Origin: Streptomyces tibetensis
GTDB lineage: Bacteria > Actinomycetota > Actinomycetes > Streptomycetales > Streptomycetaceae
Length of the DNA stretch: 64,000 nucleotides
Assembly (NCBI RefSeq): GCF_007655005.1
Contig: NZ_SZVW01000008.1
Location: 248,001-312,000, forward strand
Direction of reading: 5' to 3'
Part shown: positions 53,701 to 64,000 of the stretch, piece after piece
How the letters are laid out: each line of letters opens with the position of its first letter
Position numbering within the stretch: the first letter of the stretch is position 1
Position numbers and translations under genes: made by a program
The notes under the pieces: generated by a model
Told to the model about the DNA's origin: nothing
What the model saw: the letters and a program-made list of their open reading frames with translations, nothing else
Database searches by the model: none

Positions 53701-54320
53701 GGCCCCATGGCGCGGGGGCCCGGGTTGTACGTGCGCTCGTCCGCGGTGACCAGGACATGGACGTCGCCGCGGGGGTTGCGGTCGAAGTTGTACCACTCCT
53801 CGCTGCGGTTCCAACGGTCCGGCAGGCCGGCCGTCGACGGGTGCTTCTTGTCCGCGACGATGGCGGTGCCGCCCAGCACGCCGGGGGAGTGCTCCGGCAT
53901 GTGCGCGCCGCCGTTGATGGTCTGGTCCCACCACGGGTACTCGTTCTCGATGCCCATGTCTGTGGCGTTGTGGATCGCGACGATGCCCTTGCCGCTGGCG
54001 AGGTAGCCCTCCACCGCCTGACGCTGGGCCGCCGTGGTCCACACCATTCCCGAGGTCTGGAACATGATGAGCACGTCGAAGGTGGCGAGGTTTGCCGGGG
54101 TGAAAACGCTCGAGTCCTCGCTGTGGACCAACTCGAAGTCGTTGGCCGCCGCCTGCTCCCGGAACATCGACAGGCCGGCCGGGATCGAATCGTGCCGGTA
54201 ACCGGCCGTCTTCGTGAAGACCAGGGCTCGAAAGGCCGGCGCCGCTGACGCCGGTTGGGCGACGACGAGCGACAGGAGCACGCTCGCGATCGCCCCGAAG
54301 ATAACGATGATGCGACGCAA
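50766..54320 (-). CDS. Secreted ThuA-GSDH-PKD-CBM-ricin fusion protein
   Basis: A 1184-residue secreted protein: signal peptide (about 1-26, ending PASAAPA); an N-terminal ThuA domain (VFTKTAGYRHDSIPAG, GKGIVAIHNATDMG, MGPDHPISWCRNTGGGRVWATGMGH); a GSDH propeller (EDGLTGLALDPDF, GGYIEFGPDKNLYIGTGDD, NTNDLRGKLLRIR, EIYAMGFRNPFRFS, SPGNYGWPFC); a PKD domain (YHWTFGDGTTSTAANPSHTY); a beta-sandwich; a CBM6-type module (QAEFYTDQSGVQIVEQ); a CBM13 trefoil. It fuses in one chain what the neighbouring plus-strand genes hold separately. The start is TTG at 54320 behind AGGAGACGGCA. It probably oxidises sugars at the cell surface. Confidence 0.86.
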   Translation of the reverse strand: MRRIIVIFGAIASVLLSLVVAQPASAAPAFRALVFTKTAGYRHDSIPAGLSMFREQAAANDFELVHSEDSSVFTPANLATFDVLIMFQTSGMVWTTAAQRQAVEGYLASGKGIVAIHNATDMGIENEYPWWDQTINGGAHMPEHSPGVLGGTAIVADKKHPSTAGLPDRWNRSEEWYNFDRNPRGDVHVLVTADERTYNPGPRAMGPDHPISWCRNTGGGRVWATGMGHTSAAYGETHFRNHVLGGVKWAAGKEPGDCGGTVWSNFEKRTLDDNTADPMALAVAPDGRVLYVQRAGQLKIFKPTTNRTVTAGTLSVYTGGEDGLTGLALDPDFADNGYVYLYHSPAGVPNDINRVSRFTLTGDTLNMSSQVTIIDIPATRDRTFAEPGHTGGYIEFGPDKNLYIGTGDDVPPNLDSNWQGYAPLDWRPGKANLDAARTAGNTNDLRGKLLRIRPSAGGGYTVPAGNLYPQGTEKTRPEIYAMGFRNPFRFSIDPENGWVYLADYGPDRNPPTTNRGPEGLVELNVIKSPGNYGWPFCHGDNQAYAPYNPDTRVVGAKFNCNAPVNNSPNNTGLTSLKPIVAPNMWYGYGVSPNFPELGSGGSGPMGGPVYRYNAANPSDTKFPPYYDGVHFFYEWSRHTVKEVHFDSATAVTRTNPFMPAAKFLKPMDMEFGPDGSLYLLEWGNNFGGGNNDSGLYRIDYNHGGRSPIAKATGAPTNGDAPLNVQFSSAGTTDPDPGSTLGYHWTFGDGTTSTAANPSHTYTANGNYTAQLKVTDNTGKTAFANVPITVGNTAPTVTITIPSNGGMLDFGDRVPYKVSVTDPGGAPIDCDKVFVNPALGHDDHQHETTDHPGCSGTIDTTLLGGHPEGANLYYVLNARYTDDGGPGGANPLTGYAQAILQPKHKQAEFYTDQSGVQIVEQSGAESGKRVGDISDGDWIAFKPMSLSGITSVRYRLSSPSGGGSIELRADSPTGTLLATTPVPSTGGWNTYQSTPAVNTADLAGSHPLYLVFKGTSNNWFDLDSLTFGGNGVGEPGSGGGGGVAGRTWTVAAQHSGKFVDVDGASTADGAQVVQWAATGGNNQKWQAVDAGGGAVHLKAVHSGKCLAVTGGSTAQGAFLQQSTCDNGNPQKFLVTPTTTAGVYTVKSLPSGLCVDVNGGSTADGARLLQWSCHGGTNQQWRFTAV

Positions 54321-54569
54321 TGCCGTCTCCTATTTCGGCGGAGCAACGATGGCATGACCACGGGCACGCGTCGGCCGCACCTGAAGATGCGCCGGAGTGC
54401 CCGAGCGCGTCGTAGGCACGCGTCTGCCGTCAGTTCGTCGTCCCGTCCGCCGTGACGGGCAGTCAAGTCCCTACGGAAGCAAGGGGATTCACACCAGATG
54501 CGACCGTCTCCCGTGGTCTGCCGGCCAGCATGCAGCGGGGTATCGCAACAGTCAATATGAATCGGGTGC
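54321..54569. other. Intergenic stretch before the repeat array
   Basis: Upstream of the fusion protein gene. No gene; it must hold its leftward promoter. Confidence 0.4.
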
Positions 54570-54725
54570 GGCCGCTTCCATAACACTTTTTGCGCATCAA
54601 CCGTTGTGGTTCGGCGCGCGACTGTCGTCGGGCCGATTCCATAACACATTTTGCGCATCAGTCGTCGTGACTTGGCGCGCGACTGTGGACGGGCCGATTC
54701 GATAACAGATTTTGGCATATCAATC
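54570..54725. repeat. 61-bp tandem repeats upstream of the sugar ABC operon
   Basis: Copies start at 54570 and 54631, followed by a partial copy from 54692. Each contains an AT-rich block (CATAACACATTTTGCGCATCA type, with variants) and a GGCGCGCGACTGT block. The AT-rich blocks are unusual in this GC-rich context. The array lies 127-282 bp ahead of the ABC ATPase ATG at 54852 and between divergent genes, so it is a candidate regulator-binding array. Confidence 0.85.
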
Positions 54726-54851
54726 GCTGATGTCTGCTGGTATTGCCAGGCACTCATCCAGGCATTTACCCTCGGGGCGCGATGTCGCCATCGCGTCCGG
54801 CGAAAGTTCTCGGCTATTCGACCTGACGACGCGAATGCAGAGGTTCCCACG

Positions 54852-56363
54852 ATGTCTGGCCTGCTGCCGTCGCCGCTGCTCGCTCTGCGAGGCATCGGCA
54901 AGTCGTTCCTCGGCGTGCGGGTGCTCGACGGCGTCGACCTCCAGGTCCGGCCGGGCGAGGTGCACGCGGTCGTCGGCGAGAACGGCGCCGGCAAGTCCAC
55001 GCTCATGAAGGTGGTGTCCGGCGTCCACCAGCCCGACGAGGGAACGGTCGAGTTCGCCGGCGCACCGCGGACGTTCCGCAACCCGCGCGAGGCCCGGCAG
55101 GCCGGTATCGGCATCGTCTACCAGGAACTGACCCTGCTGCCCGAGCGCACCGTCGCGGAGAACGTCTGTCTGGGCCGCGAGCCCCTGCGCCGCGGGCTCG
55201 TCGACCGCAGGGCGATGCTCAGCCACACCGCGGAGCTCCTCGCCTCGGTCGGGGAGGGCTCGTTGCCGCCCGACACGCGCGTGGGACGACTCGGTGTGGC
55301 GCAACAACAGGTGGTCGAGATCGTCAAGGCGCTCGCCCTCGACGCGCGGCTGCTCATCATGGACGAGCCCACCGCGGCTCTCGCCGACCACGAAGTCGAC
55401 CAGCTCTACGCGCTCGTACGGCGACTGCAGGAGCACGGGATCGGCGTCCTGTACGTCTCGCACCGGCTCAAGGAGGTCTTCGACCTGTCCAGCCGGATCA
55501 CCGTGCTCAAGGACGGCCGGGCCGTGGCCACCTTGGACACCGTGGACACCAGCGCCGATCGGCTGGTGCGCCACATGGTCGGCCGCGAGCTGTCGAGCTA
55601 CTACCCCGCCCCGGCCGAGCCGCAGGAGCTGGGCCCGGTGCGGCTGACCGTCCGGGGCGGAGGCAACCGGAAGCTGCGCGGCATCGACCTGCGGCTGCGC
55701 GCCGGCGAGGTGCTCGGCGTCGGCGGCCTGCAGGGCTCCGGCCGGTCCGCGTTGGCCCGCGCACTGTTCGGCGCCGCACCGTTCAGCACCGGCCGGGTGA
55801 CCGTCGACGGAGCGCCGGTCCGGCTGCGCTCGCCCCGCGCCGCGATACGTGCCGGTATCGCCTACGTCTCCGAGGACCGCAAGGGCGAGGGCATCGTCGC
55901 CGGGCAGTCGGTGCTCGACAACGCGCTGCTGGCCGGCCGCGCCGTCCGCCTGGGCCGGGGCGGCCGCGGTGCCCGGACCGCGCGGGTCCGGGAGCTGCTC
56001 GCGGCCGTCGAGCTTCGCGCCGCGGGGGAGGAGCAGGAGATCCGTTTCCTGTCCGGGGGCAACCAGCAGAAGGTCGTGCTGGCCAGGTGGCTCGCGCTCG
56101 CCCCGAGGATCCTGCTCTTCGACGAGCCGACCCGGGGCATCGACGTGGGCGCCAAGTCGGCGATCCACGATCTCGTCCGCCGGCTGGCCTGCGACGGCGC
56201 CGCCGTGCTGATGGTCTCGTCCGAGCTGCCCGAACTGCTCGGCATGAGCGACCGGATCGTCGTCATGCGCGACGGCCGGATCGCCGGCGAGCTACCCACC
56301 GGCGCGAGTGAGGAGGATGTCGTCGCCCTGGCGGTCGGCACCGTGGGGGAGGCGGCCGGATGA
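54852..56363 (+). CDS. RbsA-type sugar ABC transporter ATPase (two NBDs)
   Basis: A 503-residue ATP-binding protein with two nucleotide-binding domains as in RbsA/XylG/AraG. First NBD: Walker A VGENGAGKSTLMK (about residue 42), Q-loop YQELTLL, Walker B LLIMDEPTAAL, and a signature loop altered to RLGVAQQQVVEIVK. Second: GGLQGSGRSALARALFG (an atypical Walker A), FLSGGNQQKVVLARWLA (good signature) and ILLFDEPTRGIDVG. It energises uptake of a monosaccharide with the next two permeases and the lipoprotein at 58315. It starts the operon; ATGA links it to the permease. Confidence 0.93.
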   Translation: MSGLLPSPLLALRGIGKSFLGVRVLDGVDLQVRPGEVHAVVGENGAGKSTLMKVVSGVHQPDEGTVEFAGAPRTFRNPREARQAGIGIVYQELTLLPERTVAENVCLGREPLRRGLVDRRAMLSHTAELLASVGEGSLPPDTRVGRLGVAQQQVVEIVKALALDARLLIMDEPTAALADHEVDQLYALVRRLQEHGIGVLYVSHRLKEVFDLSSRITVLKDGRAVATLDTVDTSADRLVRHMVGRELSSYYPAPAEPQELGPVRLTVRGGGNRKLRGIDLRLRAGEVLGVGGLQGSGRSALARALFGAAPFSTGRVTVDGAPVRLRSPRAAIRAGIAYVSEDRKGEGIVAGQSVLDNALLAGRAVRLGRGGRGARTARVRELLAAVELRAAGEEQEIRFLSGGNQQKVVLARWLALAPRILLFDEPTRGIDVGAKSAIHDLVRRLACDGAAVLMVSSELPELLGMSDRIVVMRDGRIAGELPTGASEEDVVALAVGTVGEAAG

Positions 56364-57331
56364 GCGGCGCGCTGTCCCTGCCGACCCGGCGGACCCCGCC
56401 CGGCGTGTTCGTCGCCCTGGTCCTCACCCTGGCGATCGGCTGGATCGTCGTCACTCTCGATGGCGGCCGGCTGTTCAGCGTGCCGACGACGGTGAGCCTG
56501 CTCCACGTCGCCGCCGGTCTGGGCCTCGTCGCGGTCGGCCAGACGCTGGTCATCGTCGGGGGCTCGCTGGACCTGTCCGTGGCGTTCGTGGTGAGTCTGA
56601 GCACCCTCGTCGCCGCCGAGACCATGGCCGGCGACGATGGTGCGCTGCTGCCGGCGATCGGCCTGACGCTCGCCGTCAGCGCCACGATCGGCCTCGTCAA
56701 CGGCCTGCTCGTCACCGCAGCGCGGATCAACCCCTTCATCGCGACCGTCGGCGTCGGACTGCTGCTGAAGGGATACCTCGACAACGGATACGACGGTCCG
56801 GCCGGCAAGACCGCACCCGCCCTGGTGCAGGGCCTGGGGTACCAACGCATCGGCCCGGTGCCGCTGTCGTTCCTGCTGCTGCTCGCCGTCGCCGCCGCGG
56901 CCTGGTTCGTGCTGGCGCGCACCCGCTTCGGCCACCACCTGATCGCCGTGGGCGGTGACCCGGAGGTCGCCCGGCTCTCCGGCGTGCGGGGCAGCCGGGT
57001 CCTCGTCACCGCCCATGTGCTGTGCGCCCTGTGCGCCGGCCTCGCCGGGGTCTACCTCGCCGGCCGCCTCGGCGCCGGCGCACCGAGGGTGGGCACCGAG
57101 GGACTGTACGACCTGGAGTCGATCGCCGCGGTGGTGCTCGGCGGCACCGCCCTGGCCGGCGGGCGCGGCAGCGTCGTCGGCACGGTCGGCGGCGTGCTGC
57201 TGCTCGCGAGCATGGACGCCATCTTCAACCAACTCGAGGTCGACGTGTTCTTCAAGCAGGCGATCCGTGGCGTGATCATCATCGCGGCGGTCGCCGTCTA
57301 CGCCCGCCGAGCCATGCGAAAGGCGTCATAG
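56360..57331 (+). CDS. Sugar ABC transporter permease (RbsC type), first
   Basis: A 323-residue membrane permease of the ribose/xylose branch. Seen: AAGLGLVAVGQTLVIVGGSLDLSVAFVVSLSTLVAAETMAGDDG, with the LDLSV motif of BPD_transp_2 permeases, GLVNGLLVTAARINPFIATVG, and the cytoplasmic TRFGHHLIAVGGDPEVARLSGVRG coupling loop. About nine or ten hydrophobic segments. Its start overlaps the ATPase stop by 4 bp and the next gene starts 1 bp after its stop. Two permeases imply a heterodimeric channel. Confidence 0.92.
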   Translation: MSGALSLPTRRTPPGVFVALVLTLAIGWIVVTLDGGRLFSVPTTVSLLHVAAGLGLVAVGQTLVIVGGSLDLSVAFVVSLSTLVAAETMAGDDGALLPAIGLTLAVSATIGLVNGLLVTAARINPFIATVGVGLLLKGYLDNGYDGPAGKTAPALVQGLGYQRIGPVPLSFLLLLAVAAAAWFVLARTRFGHHLIAVGGDPEVARLSGVRGSRVLVTAHVLCALCAGLAGVYLAGRLGAGAPRVGTEGLYDLESIAAVVLGGTALAGGRGSVVGTVGGVLLLASMDAIFNQLEVDVFFKQAIRGVIIIAAVAVYARRAMRKAS

Positions 57332-57332
57332 C

Positions 57333-58304
57333 ATGCGGATCGCACGCCCACCGCGGCTCCTCACCTTCCGCTCCGGCGGTCTCGCACCGATCCTCGTGAT
57401 CCTGGCGGTGTTGCTGATTCTGCTGACCGCCCGCCAACCGGACTTCCTCTCGCCGCCGTCGCTGATGTCGTTCCTCGGCCGCTCCGCGCCGGTCGTCCTG
57501 CTCGCCGCCGGCCAGTACTTCGTGATCGTCTCCGGCGAGTTGGACCTGTCCGTCGGCTCTCTGGTCACCGCGCAAGTGGTCATCGCCGCCCGGCTGATCG
57601 ACGGAGATCCGTCGGCCGGCCGGCCTGTCGCCGTGCTCCTGCTCGCGTTCGGCATCGCCGTAGGCCTCGTCAACGGCCTCGTCACCACGCTGCTGCGGGT
57701 GCCGTCGTTCATCACGACCCTCGGGATGTTCCTGATCCTCGTCGGTGCCGTGTACCTGTGGTCCGACGGTGCCCCGAAGGGCGGCCTCTCCGAGGAATTC
57801 CGCCGGCTCGGCCGGTCGGCGTTCGAGGACCTGCCCGTGCTGGGCCGGATACCGTACGCCCTGGTCGTCCTGCTGGCGGCGGCCGCCGCGGCGCTGGTGC
57901 TTACGCGTTCGGACTTCGGCCGCACCCTGGTCGCCGTCGGCGGCAACCCGCGGACCGCCGAGCTGAGCGGCGTGCGCGTGTGGCGCGCCAAGACCATGGC
58001 GTTCGTCCTCAGCTCAGTCGCCGCCACGCTCGCGGCGGTCCTCATCGGCGGGTACAGCGGAGTGTCGTTCCAGGCCGGTGCCGGCCTCGAGTTCGGCGCG
58101 ATCACCGCGGCGGTCCTCGGCGGTGTCGCTCTGGGCGGGGGCCGCGGTTCGGTCGTCGGCGCGATGCTGGGCGCACTGACCCTCGAGACGCTCTTCACGC
58201 TCATGAACTTCTACGGCGTCTCCGGCGCCCTCAGACCGACCGTCCAGGGCGCGATCATCCTGCTCGCCGTGGCGGCGGCGTCCTTCCGTCTCCCGTCCAG
58301 ATAA
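57333..58304 (+). CDS. Sugar ABC transporter permease (RbsC type), second
   Basis: A 323-residue permease paralogous to the previous one: FLGRSAPVVLLAAGQYFVIVSGELDLSVGSLVTAQVVIAARL, GLVNGLVTTLLRVPSFITTLGMFLI, the SDFGRTLVAVGGNPRTAELSGVRVW loop, and GGVALGGGRGSVVGAM near the C-terminus. Together with the first permease it forms the transmembrane channel for the sugar delivered by the lipoprotein at 58315. The spacing of 1 bp indicates translational coupling. Confidence 0.92.
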   Translation: MRIARPPRLLTFRSGGLAPILVILAVLLILLTARQPDFLSPPSLMSFLGRSAPVVLLAAGQYFVIVSGELDLSVGSLVTAQVVIAARLIDGDPSAGRPVAVLLLAFGIAVGLVNGLVTTLLRVPSFITTLGMFLILVGAVYLWSDGAPKGGLSEEFRRLGRSAFEDLPVLGRIPYALVVLLAAAAAALVLTRSDFGRTLVAVGGNPRTAELSGVRVWRAKTMAFVLSSVAATLAAVLIGGYSGVSFQAGAGLEFGAITAAVLGGVALGGGRGSVVGAMLGALTLETLFTLMNFYGVSGALRPTVQGAIILLAVAAASFRLPSR

Positions 58305-58314
58305 AGGGGATTCC

Positions 58315-59499
58315 GTGCGGCATTCCATGACGGTACTGGCCGTGAGCGCCTTACTGGTGCTGTCCGGCTGCGCCACCGACGAGCCCACCACCGGCGCATC
58401 GGGTTCGCCCTCCGCGGGCACCGGGTCGGGTACCGGGGAGCAGTCGAAGTTCTTCGTGCGGGCCGACTACGACAAGCAGCTCGCGCTCCTGGACGCCACG
58501 CCCACCGGGCCGGCCGGCAAGCCCTGGGAGCAGGCGCTCAACCCGGAGATGGTGGAAACCGCGAAGTTCAAGAAGCCCGGACCGTACAAGATCTGCTTCT
58601 CCAACGCGGGGCTGAACAACCCCTGGCGCCAGGTCGGTTTCAAGACCATGCGCGCCGAGGTCGACACGCACCGCGGCCGGATCTCCGAGTTCGTCCACGT
58701 CGATGCCGAAGGCAAGGACCAGAAGCAGATCGCCGACATCAACGACCTGCTCGGCAAGGGCTGCCACGCGCTCATCGTCTCGCCGAACACCACCGCGACG
58801 CTCACCCCGGCCGTTGAGGCCGCCTGCCGCAAGGGCCTGCCGGTCATCGTCTTCGACCGCGGCGTCGACACGACCTGCCCGGTGACGTTCATCAACCCGA
58901 TCGGCGGCTACGGATTCGGCCACGTCGCGGCGGAGTTCGTCAGCCAGAAGATGAAGGCGGGCGGCAAGGTGCTCGCACTGCGCATTCTGCCCGGTGTCGA
59001 TGCGCTGGAGACCCGTTGGGCCGCGGCGAAGATCGCCTTCGACAAGGCGGGAGTCGACATCGTCGGCGTCGAGTTCACCGACGGCGACCCGGCCAGGACG
59101 AAGAAGATCGTCAACGACTACATCCAGCGGTACGGCACGATCGACGGCGTCTGGATGGACGCCGGGGCGGTCGCGGGCGCGGCGGTCGAGGCGTTCGAGG
59201 ACGCCGGCAAGCCCGTGCCGCCGATCAACGGCGAGGACCAGCTCGACTTCCTGAAGCTGTGGAAGGACAAGAAGCTCACGGCGATCGCCCCGACCTACCC
59301 GACCTACCAGTGGCGCACCCCGATCATCGCCGCGCTGAAGATCCTCGACGGCGAGCAGGTGCCGAACCCGTGGAAGCTGCCACAGCCGACCATCACCCGG
59401 GACAACCTGGACGAGTACGTCGACCCCACCATGCCGCCACTGCACTACGCGATGTGCGGCTGCACCGATCTGCCCGGCTACCCGCGGCGCTGGAAGTAG
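58315..59499 (+). CDS. Sugar ABC transporter substrate-binding lipoprotein
   Basis: A 394-residue lipoprotein: signal peptide with lipobox LVLSGC (Cys about residue 19), a Ser/Thr/Gly-rich linker, then a periplasmic-binding-protein type I fold (YKICFSNAGLNNPWRQVGFKTMRAEV, GCHALIVSPNTTATLTPAVEAACRKGLPVIVFDRG, GGKVLALRILPGVDALETRWAAAKIAF, IDGVWMDAGAVAGAAVEAFEDAG). It binds the sugar and hands it to the two permeases. The GTG start follows AAGGGG; a later ATG at 58327 is a possible alternative. The ligand cannot be read from sequence; arabinose or a related pentose or ketose suits the gene content. Confidence 0.9.
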   Translation: MRHSMTVLAVSALLVLSGCATDEPTTGASGSPSAGTGSGTGEQSKFFVRADYDKQLALLDATPTGPAGKPWEQALNPEMVETAKFKKPGPYKICFSNAGLNNPWRQVGFKTMRAEVDTHRGRISEFVHVDAEGKDQKQIADINDLLGKGCHALIVSPNTTATLTPAVEAACRKGLPVIVFDRGVDTTCPVTFINPIGGYGFGHVAAEFVSQKMKAGGKVLALRILPGVDALETRWAAAKIAFDKAGVDIVGVEFTDGDPARTKKIVNDYIQRYGTIDGVWMDAGAVAGAAVEAFEDAGKPVPPINGEDQLDFLKLWKDKKLTAIAPTYPTYQWRTPIIAALKILDGEQVPNPWKLPQPTITRDNLDEYVDPTMPPLHYAMCGCTDLPGYPRRWK

Positions 59500-59503
59500 T
59501 CCG

Positions 59504-62814
<3,311 letters not shown>

Positions 62815-62830
62815 CGGAATGCATCGGCCT

Positions 62831-62861
62831 CGCTCGCGACAGGACCCGTAGGCCGCGAGCG
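62831..62861. terminator. Hairpin between convergent genes
   Basis: CGCTCGCG pairs with CGCGAGCG across a 15-nt loop, extendable by three G-U/G-C pairs. It lies 17 bp past the stop of the beta-helix gene and before the stop of the GntR gene, and can serve both as a terminator. Confidence 0.65.
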
Positions 62862-62871
62862 GGGCTCGCCT

Positions 62872-63642
62872 CTAACGCCGTAGCAGGGTCGGCTCGCCCG
62901 GCCCGCTGCGGCGCACCACCCACGCCTCGGTGATGTGGGTGAACATCGCCTCGGCCGCACCCTTGGGGTCGTGCGCGGCGATCCGCTCGTAGATGCGCCG
63001 ATGGCCGTGGTTGGACGCGACGCAGAAGGCGCGGCCGGTTCGGCCCATGTAACGGGCAGAGTTGATGACCTGGCGCTCCAGCGAACGGACCACGGCACGG
63101 CCGATGCGGTTCTCCGACGCCTGCATGACGGTGTCGTGGAACGCCCGGTCCTCTTCGTGGTACGAAGCGGGGTCGTCGACGAGCTCGTCCATCCGCTCCA
63201 CCAGACCGCGTAGCTGGTCGATCACCTCGGCGTTCGCCACACGGGCGGCGACGTTGGCCATGTCGGACTCCAGCACGCGGCGGGTCGCGACCAGGTGATC
63301 GAGGATGGCCAGGCTCTCGTCCTCGGCGATCGTCGCGCCGAGGACCAGTTCGTCAAGCATGTTCCACATCGCCGGCGGGGTGACCATCGTGCCGGCGCCC
63401 TGGCGGACCTGCACCAGCCCCTTCTCCTGAAGGATCTTCACCGCCTCGCGGACCACGGTGCGGCTGACCGAGAAGGTCTCGCAGAGCACGGGCTCAGGGG
63501 GGAGCGACGAACCGGACGGGTGGATTCCACGGACGATCCGCTCCACCAGCTCAGCCGTGACCGCGGCGGCAAGGTTCGCCGGGCGCCGGCTCCAGGCGGG
63601 GGCCTCGGAGGCCTCTGCGGATGACTGCGGTACTGCCGTCAT
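62872..63642 (-). CDS. FadR-type GntR family transcriptional regulator
   Basis: A 256-residue regulator: an N-terminal winged helix (IHPSGSSLPPEPVLCETFSVSRTVVREAVKILQEKGLVQVRQGAGTMV region, residues about 35-85), then an all-helical FCD ligand-binding domain with the metal-site His and Asp pattern (EEDRAFHDTVMQASENR). ATG 63642 follows GGGGGGTGTC; the longer frame is less likely. Divergent from the solute-binding gene at 63801, with direct repeats in between. It probably controls the sugar-utilisation genes; sugar acids are usual ligands. Confidence 0.88.
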   Translation of the reverse strand: MTAVPQSSAEASEAPAWSRRPANLAAAVTAELVERIVRGIHPSGSSLPPEPVLCETFSVSRTVVREAVKILQEKGLVQVRQGAGTMVTPPAMWNMLDELVLGATIAEDESLAILDHLVATRRVLESDMANVAARVANAEVIDQLRGLVERMDELVDDPASYHEEDRAFHDTVMQASENRIGRAVVRSLERQVINSARYMGRTGRAFCVASNHGHRRIYERIAAHDPKGAAEAMFTHITEAWVVRRSGPGEPTLLRR

Positions 63643-63700
63643 GACACCCCCCGGGACCCGTGCCGTACCACGGATGCTCGCCAACTATACGCCATCCGGT

Positions 63701-63741
63701 TGACGTCATACGTCATACGAGTTACATACGTCATACGAGTT
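63701..63741. promoter_or_regulatory. Candidate GntR operator between divergent genes
   Basis: TACGTCATACGAGTT occurs at 63709-63723 and 63727-63741, with 18-bp spacing. The preceding TGACGTCA (63701-63708) is a perfect 8-bp palindrome. The elements sit between the GntR gene and the binding-protein gene, where a FadR-type repressor would act. Assignment is inferred. Confidence 0.6.
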
Positions 63742-63800
63742 GCGTTCCTCCTCAACCTCAACCGCCGGACAGCCGGCCACCTCAGGAGAGCGGGGCAGCA

Positions 63801-64000
63801 ATGAAGCAGCGAACACCGTGGTCGGCGACCCTGGTTGCCGGTCTCGTCGTCTTAGCCGGCTGCGGCAGCGCCTCCGACCCGGATGCGGCGCCCGGCGGTT
63901 CGAAGGGCAAACTCGTCGTCTGGGACTGGAAGTCCGGCGACGCCGCGGCCTCCTCCTACATCAAAAAGGCCAAGGCGGACTTCGCCCAGCGGCATCCCGG
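63801..64000 (+). CDS. Extracellular solute-binding lipoprotein, partial (runs off the window)
   Basis: The first 66 codons of a binding protein: signal peptide with lipobox LAGC (Cys near residue 19) after MKQRTPWSATLVAGLVVLAG, then a Ser/Gly linker and LVVWDWKSGD, the usual start of an ABC-type family 1 (MalE-like) solute-binding protein. AGGAG at 63784-63788 is a distant RBS. It belongs to a second sugar importer beyond the window, presumably controlled by the divergent GntR regulator. Confidence 0.8.
   Translation, partial: MKQRTPWSATLVAGLVVLAGCGSASDPDAAPGGSKGKLVVWDWKSGDAAASSYIKKAKADFAQRHP

Noticed and set aside
52092..54248. A 718-codon plus-strand frame opposite the fusion protein gene
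   Set aside because: Shadow of the minus-strand secreted protein, whose signal peptide and domains are clear.
54570..54725. The 61-bp repeats as a replication origin or CRISPR
   Set aside because: No DnaA boxes, no spacers and no replication genes; operator array is the better reading.

Overview
The base composition (very GC-rich, third codon positions nearly all G or C), frequent GTG and TTG starts behind purine-rich Shine-Dalgarno sequences, operons stitched by ATGA/GTGA overlaps, a calerythrin-type EF-hand protein and a high density of specialised-metabolism and lignocellulose genes point to a Streptomyces or close relative, probably a chromosomal-arm accessory region. No rRNA, tRNA, CRISPR array, replication origin or intact insertion sequence was seen.

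Layout. (1) 0-4.4 kb: a TetR-family regulator, an SDR reductase, a 4Fe-4S QueG-like protein and a YhgE/Pip-like ABC-2 permease, tied together by five copies of a GAAACCG-CGGTTTC operator, followed by a decayed NmrA-type reductase. (2) 4.9-14.35 kb, leftward operon: ATP-grasp ligase, lysine/ornithine N-hydroxylase, stand-alone cupin, DAO-type FAD oxidase, methionyl-tRNA-synthetase-like enzyme, second ATP-grasp ligase, MFS exporter and threonine aldolase. The N-hydroxylase + cupin + MetRS-like + DAO set is the machinery known from s56-p1 and triacsin biosynthesis for making an N-N bond between N6-hydroxylysine and glycine and then releasing hydrazinoacetate. Here the cupin and MetRS parts are separate genes with the oxidase between them, and an aldolase that can make glycine closes the operon. 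This is the best candidate for an undescribed pathway in the window.

(3) 14.6-19.2 kb: a MarR/DMT-transporter pair with a perfect palindrome on the MarR start, a panD-like remnant, a small secreted protein, a nucleotide-sugar 6-dehydrogenase and a calerythrin. (4) 19.5-36.9 kb: a second biosynthetic locus of two divergent operons. The leftward one has two Gfo/Idh dehydrogenases, an Ldh-family reductase, an M20 hydrolase, a sugar isomerase and a small uncharacterised protein. The rightward one has two DegT aminotransferases, a UbiA-type transferase, an FAD amine-oxidase-like protein, two AMP-forming ligases, a methyltransferase and a family III CoA-transferase. It reads as an amino-sugar or aminocyclitol scaffold that is acylated and perhaps prenyl- or glycosyl-modified; I do not recognise the product. 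Short in-frame and intergenic tandem repeats cluster in it.

(5) 37.7-41.5 kb: a P-loop NTPase coupled to a membrane-tethered solute-binding-like protein with no permease. (6) 41.5-43 kb: debris of an IS5-type transposase. (7) 43-64 kb: a plant-polysaccharide island. It encodes secreted sorbosone/glucose-dehydrogenase-like, ThuA, CE1 esterase, GH54 arabinofuranosidase and beta-helix proteins, every one carrying a ricin-type (CBM13) module. It also has a ribose-type ABC sugar importer, a tagatose/psicose-3-epimerase-like enzyme, a FadR-type GntR regulator and the start of a second sugar-binding lipoprotein that runs off the window. The enzymes would cleave or oxidise arabinoxylan-type material outside the cell and the importer and epimerase would take up and isomerise the released sugar; that linkage is inferred from gene order.
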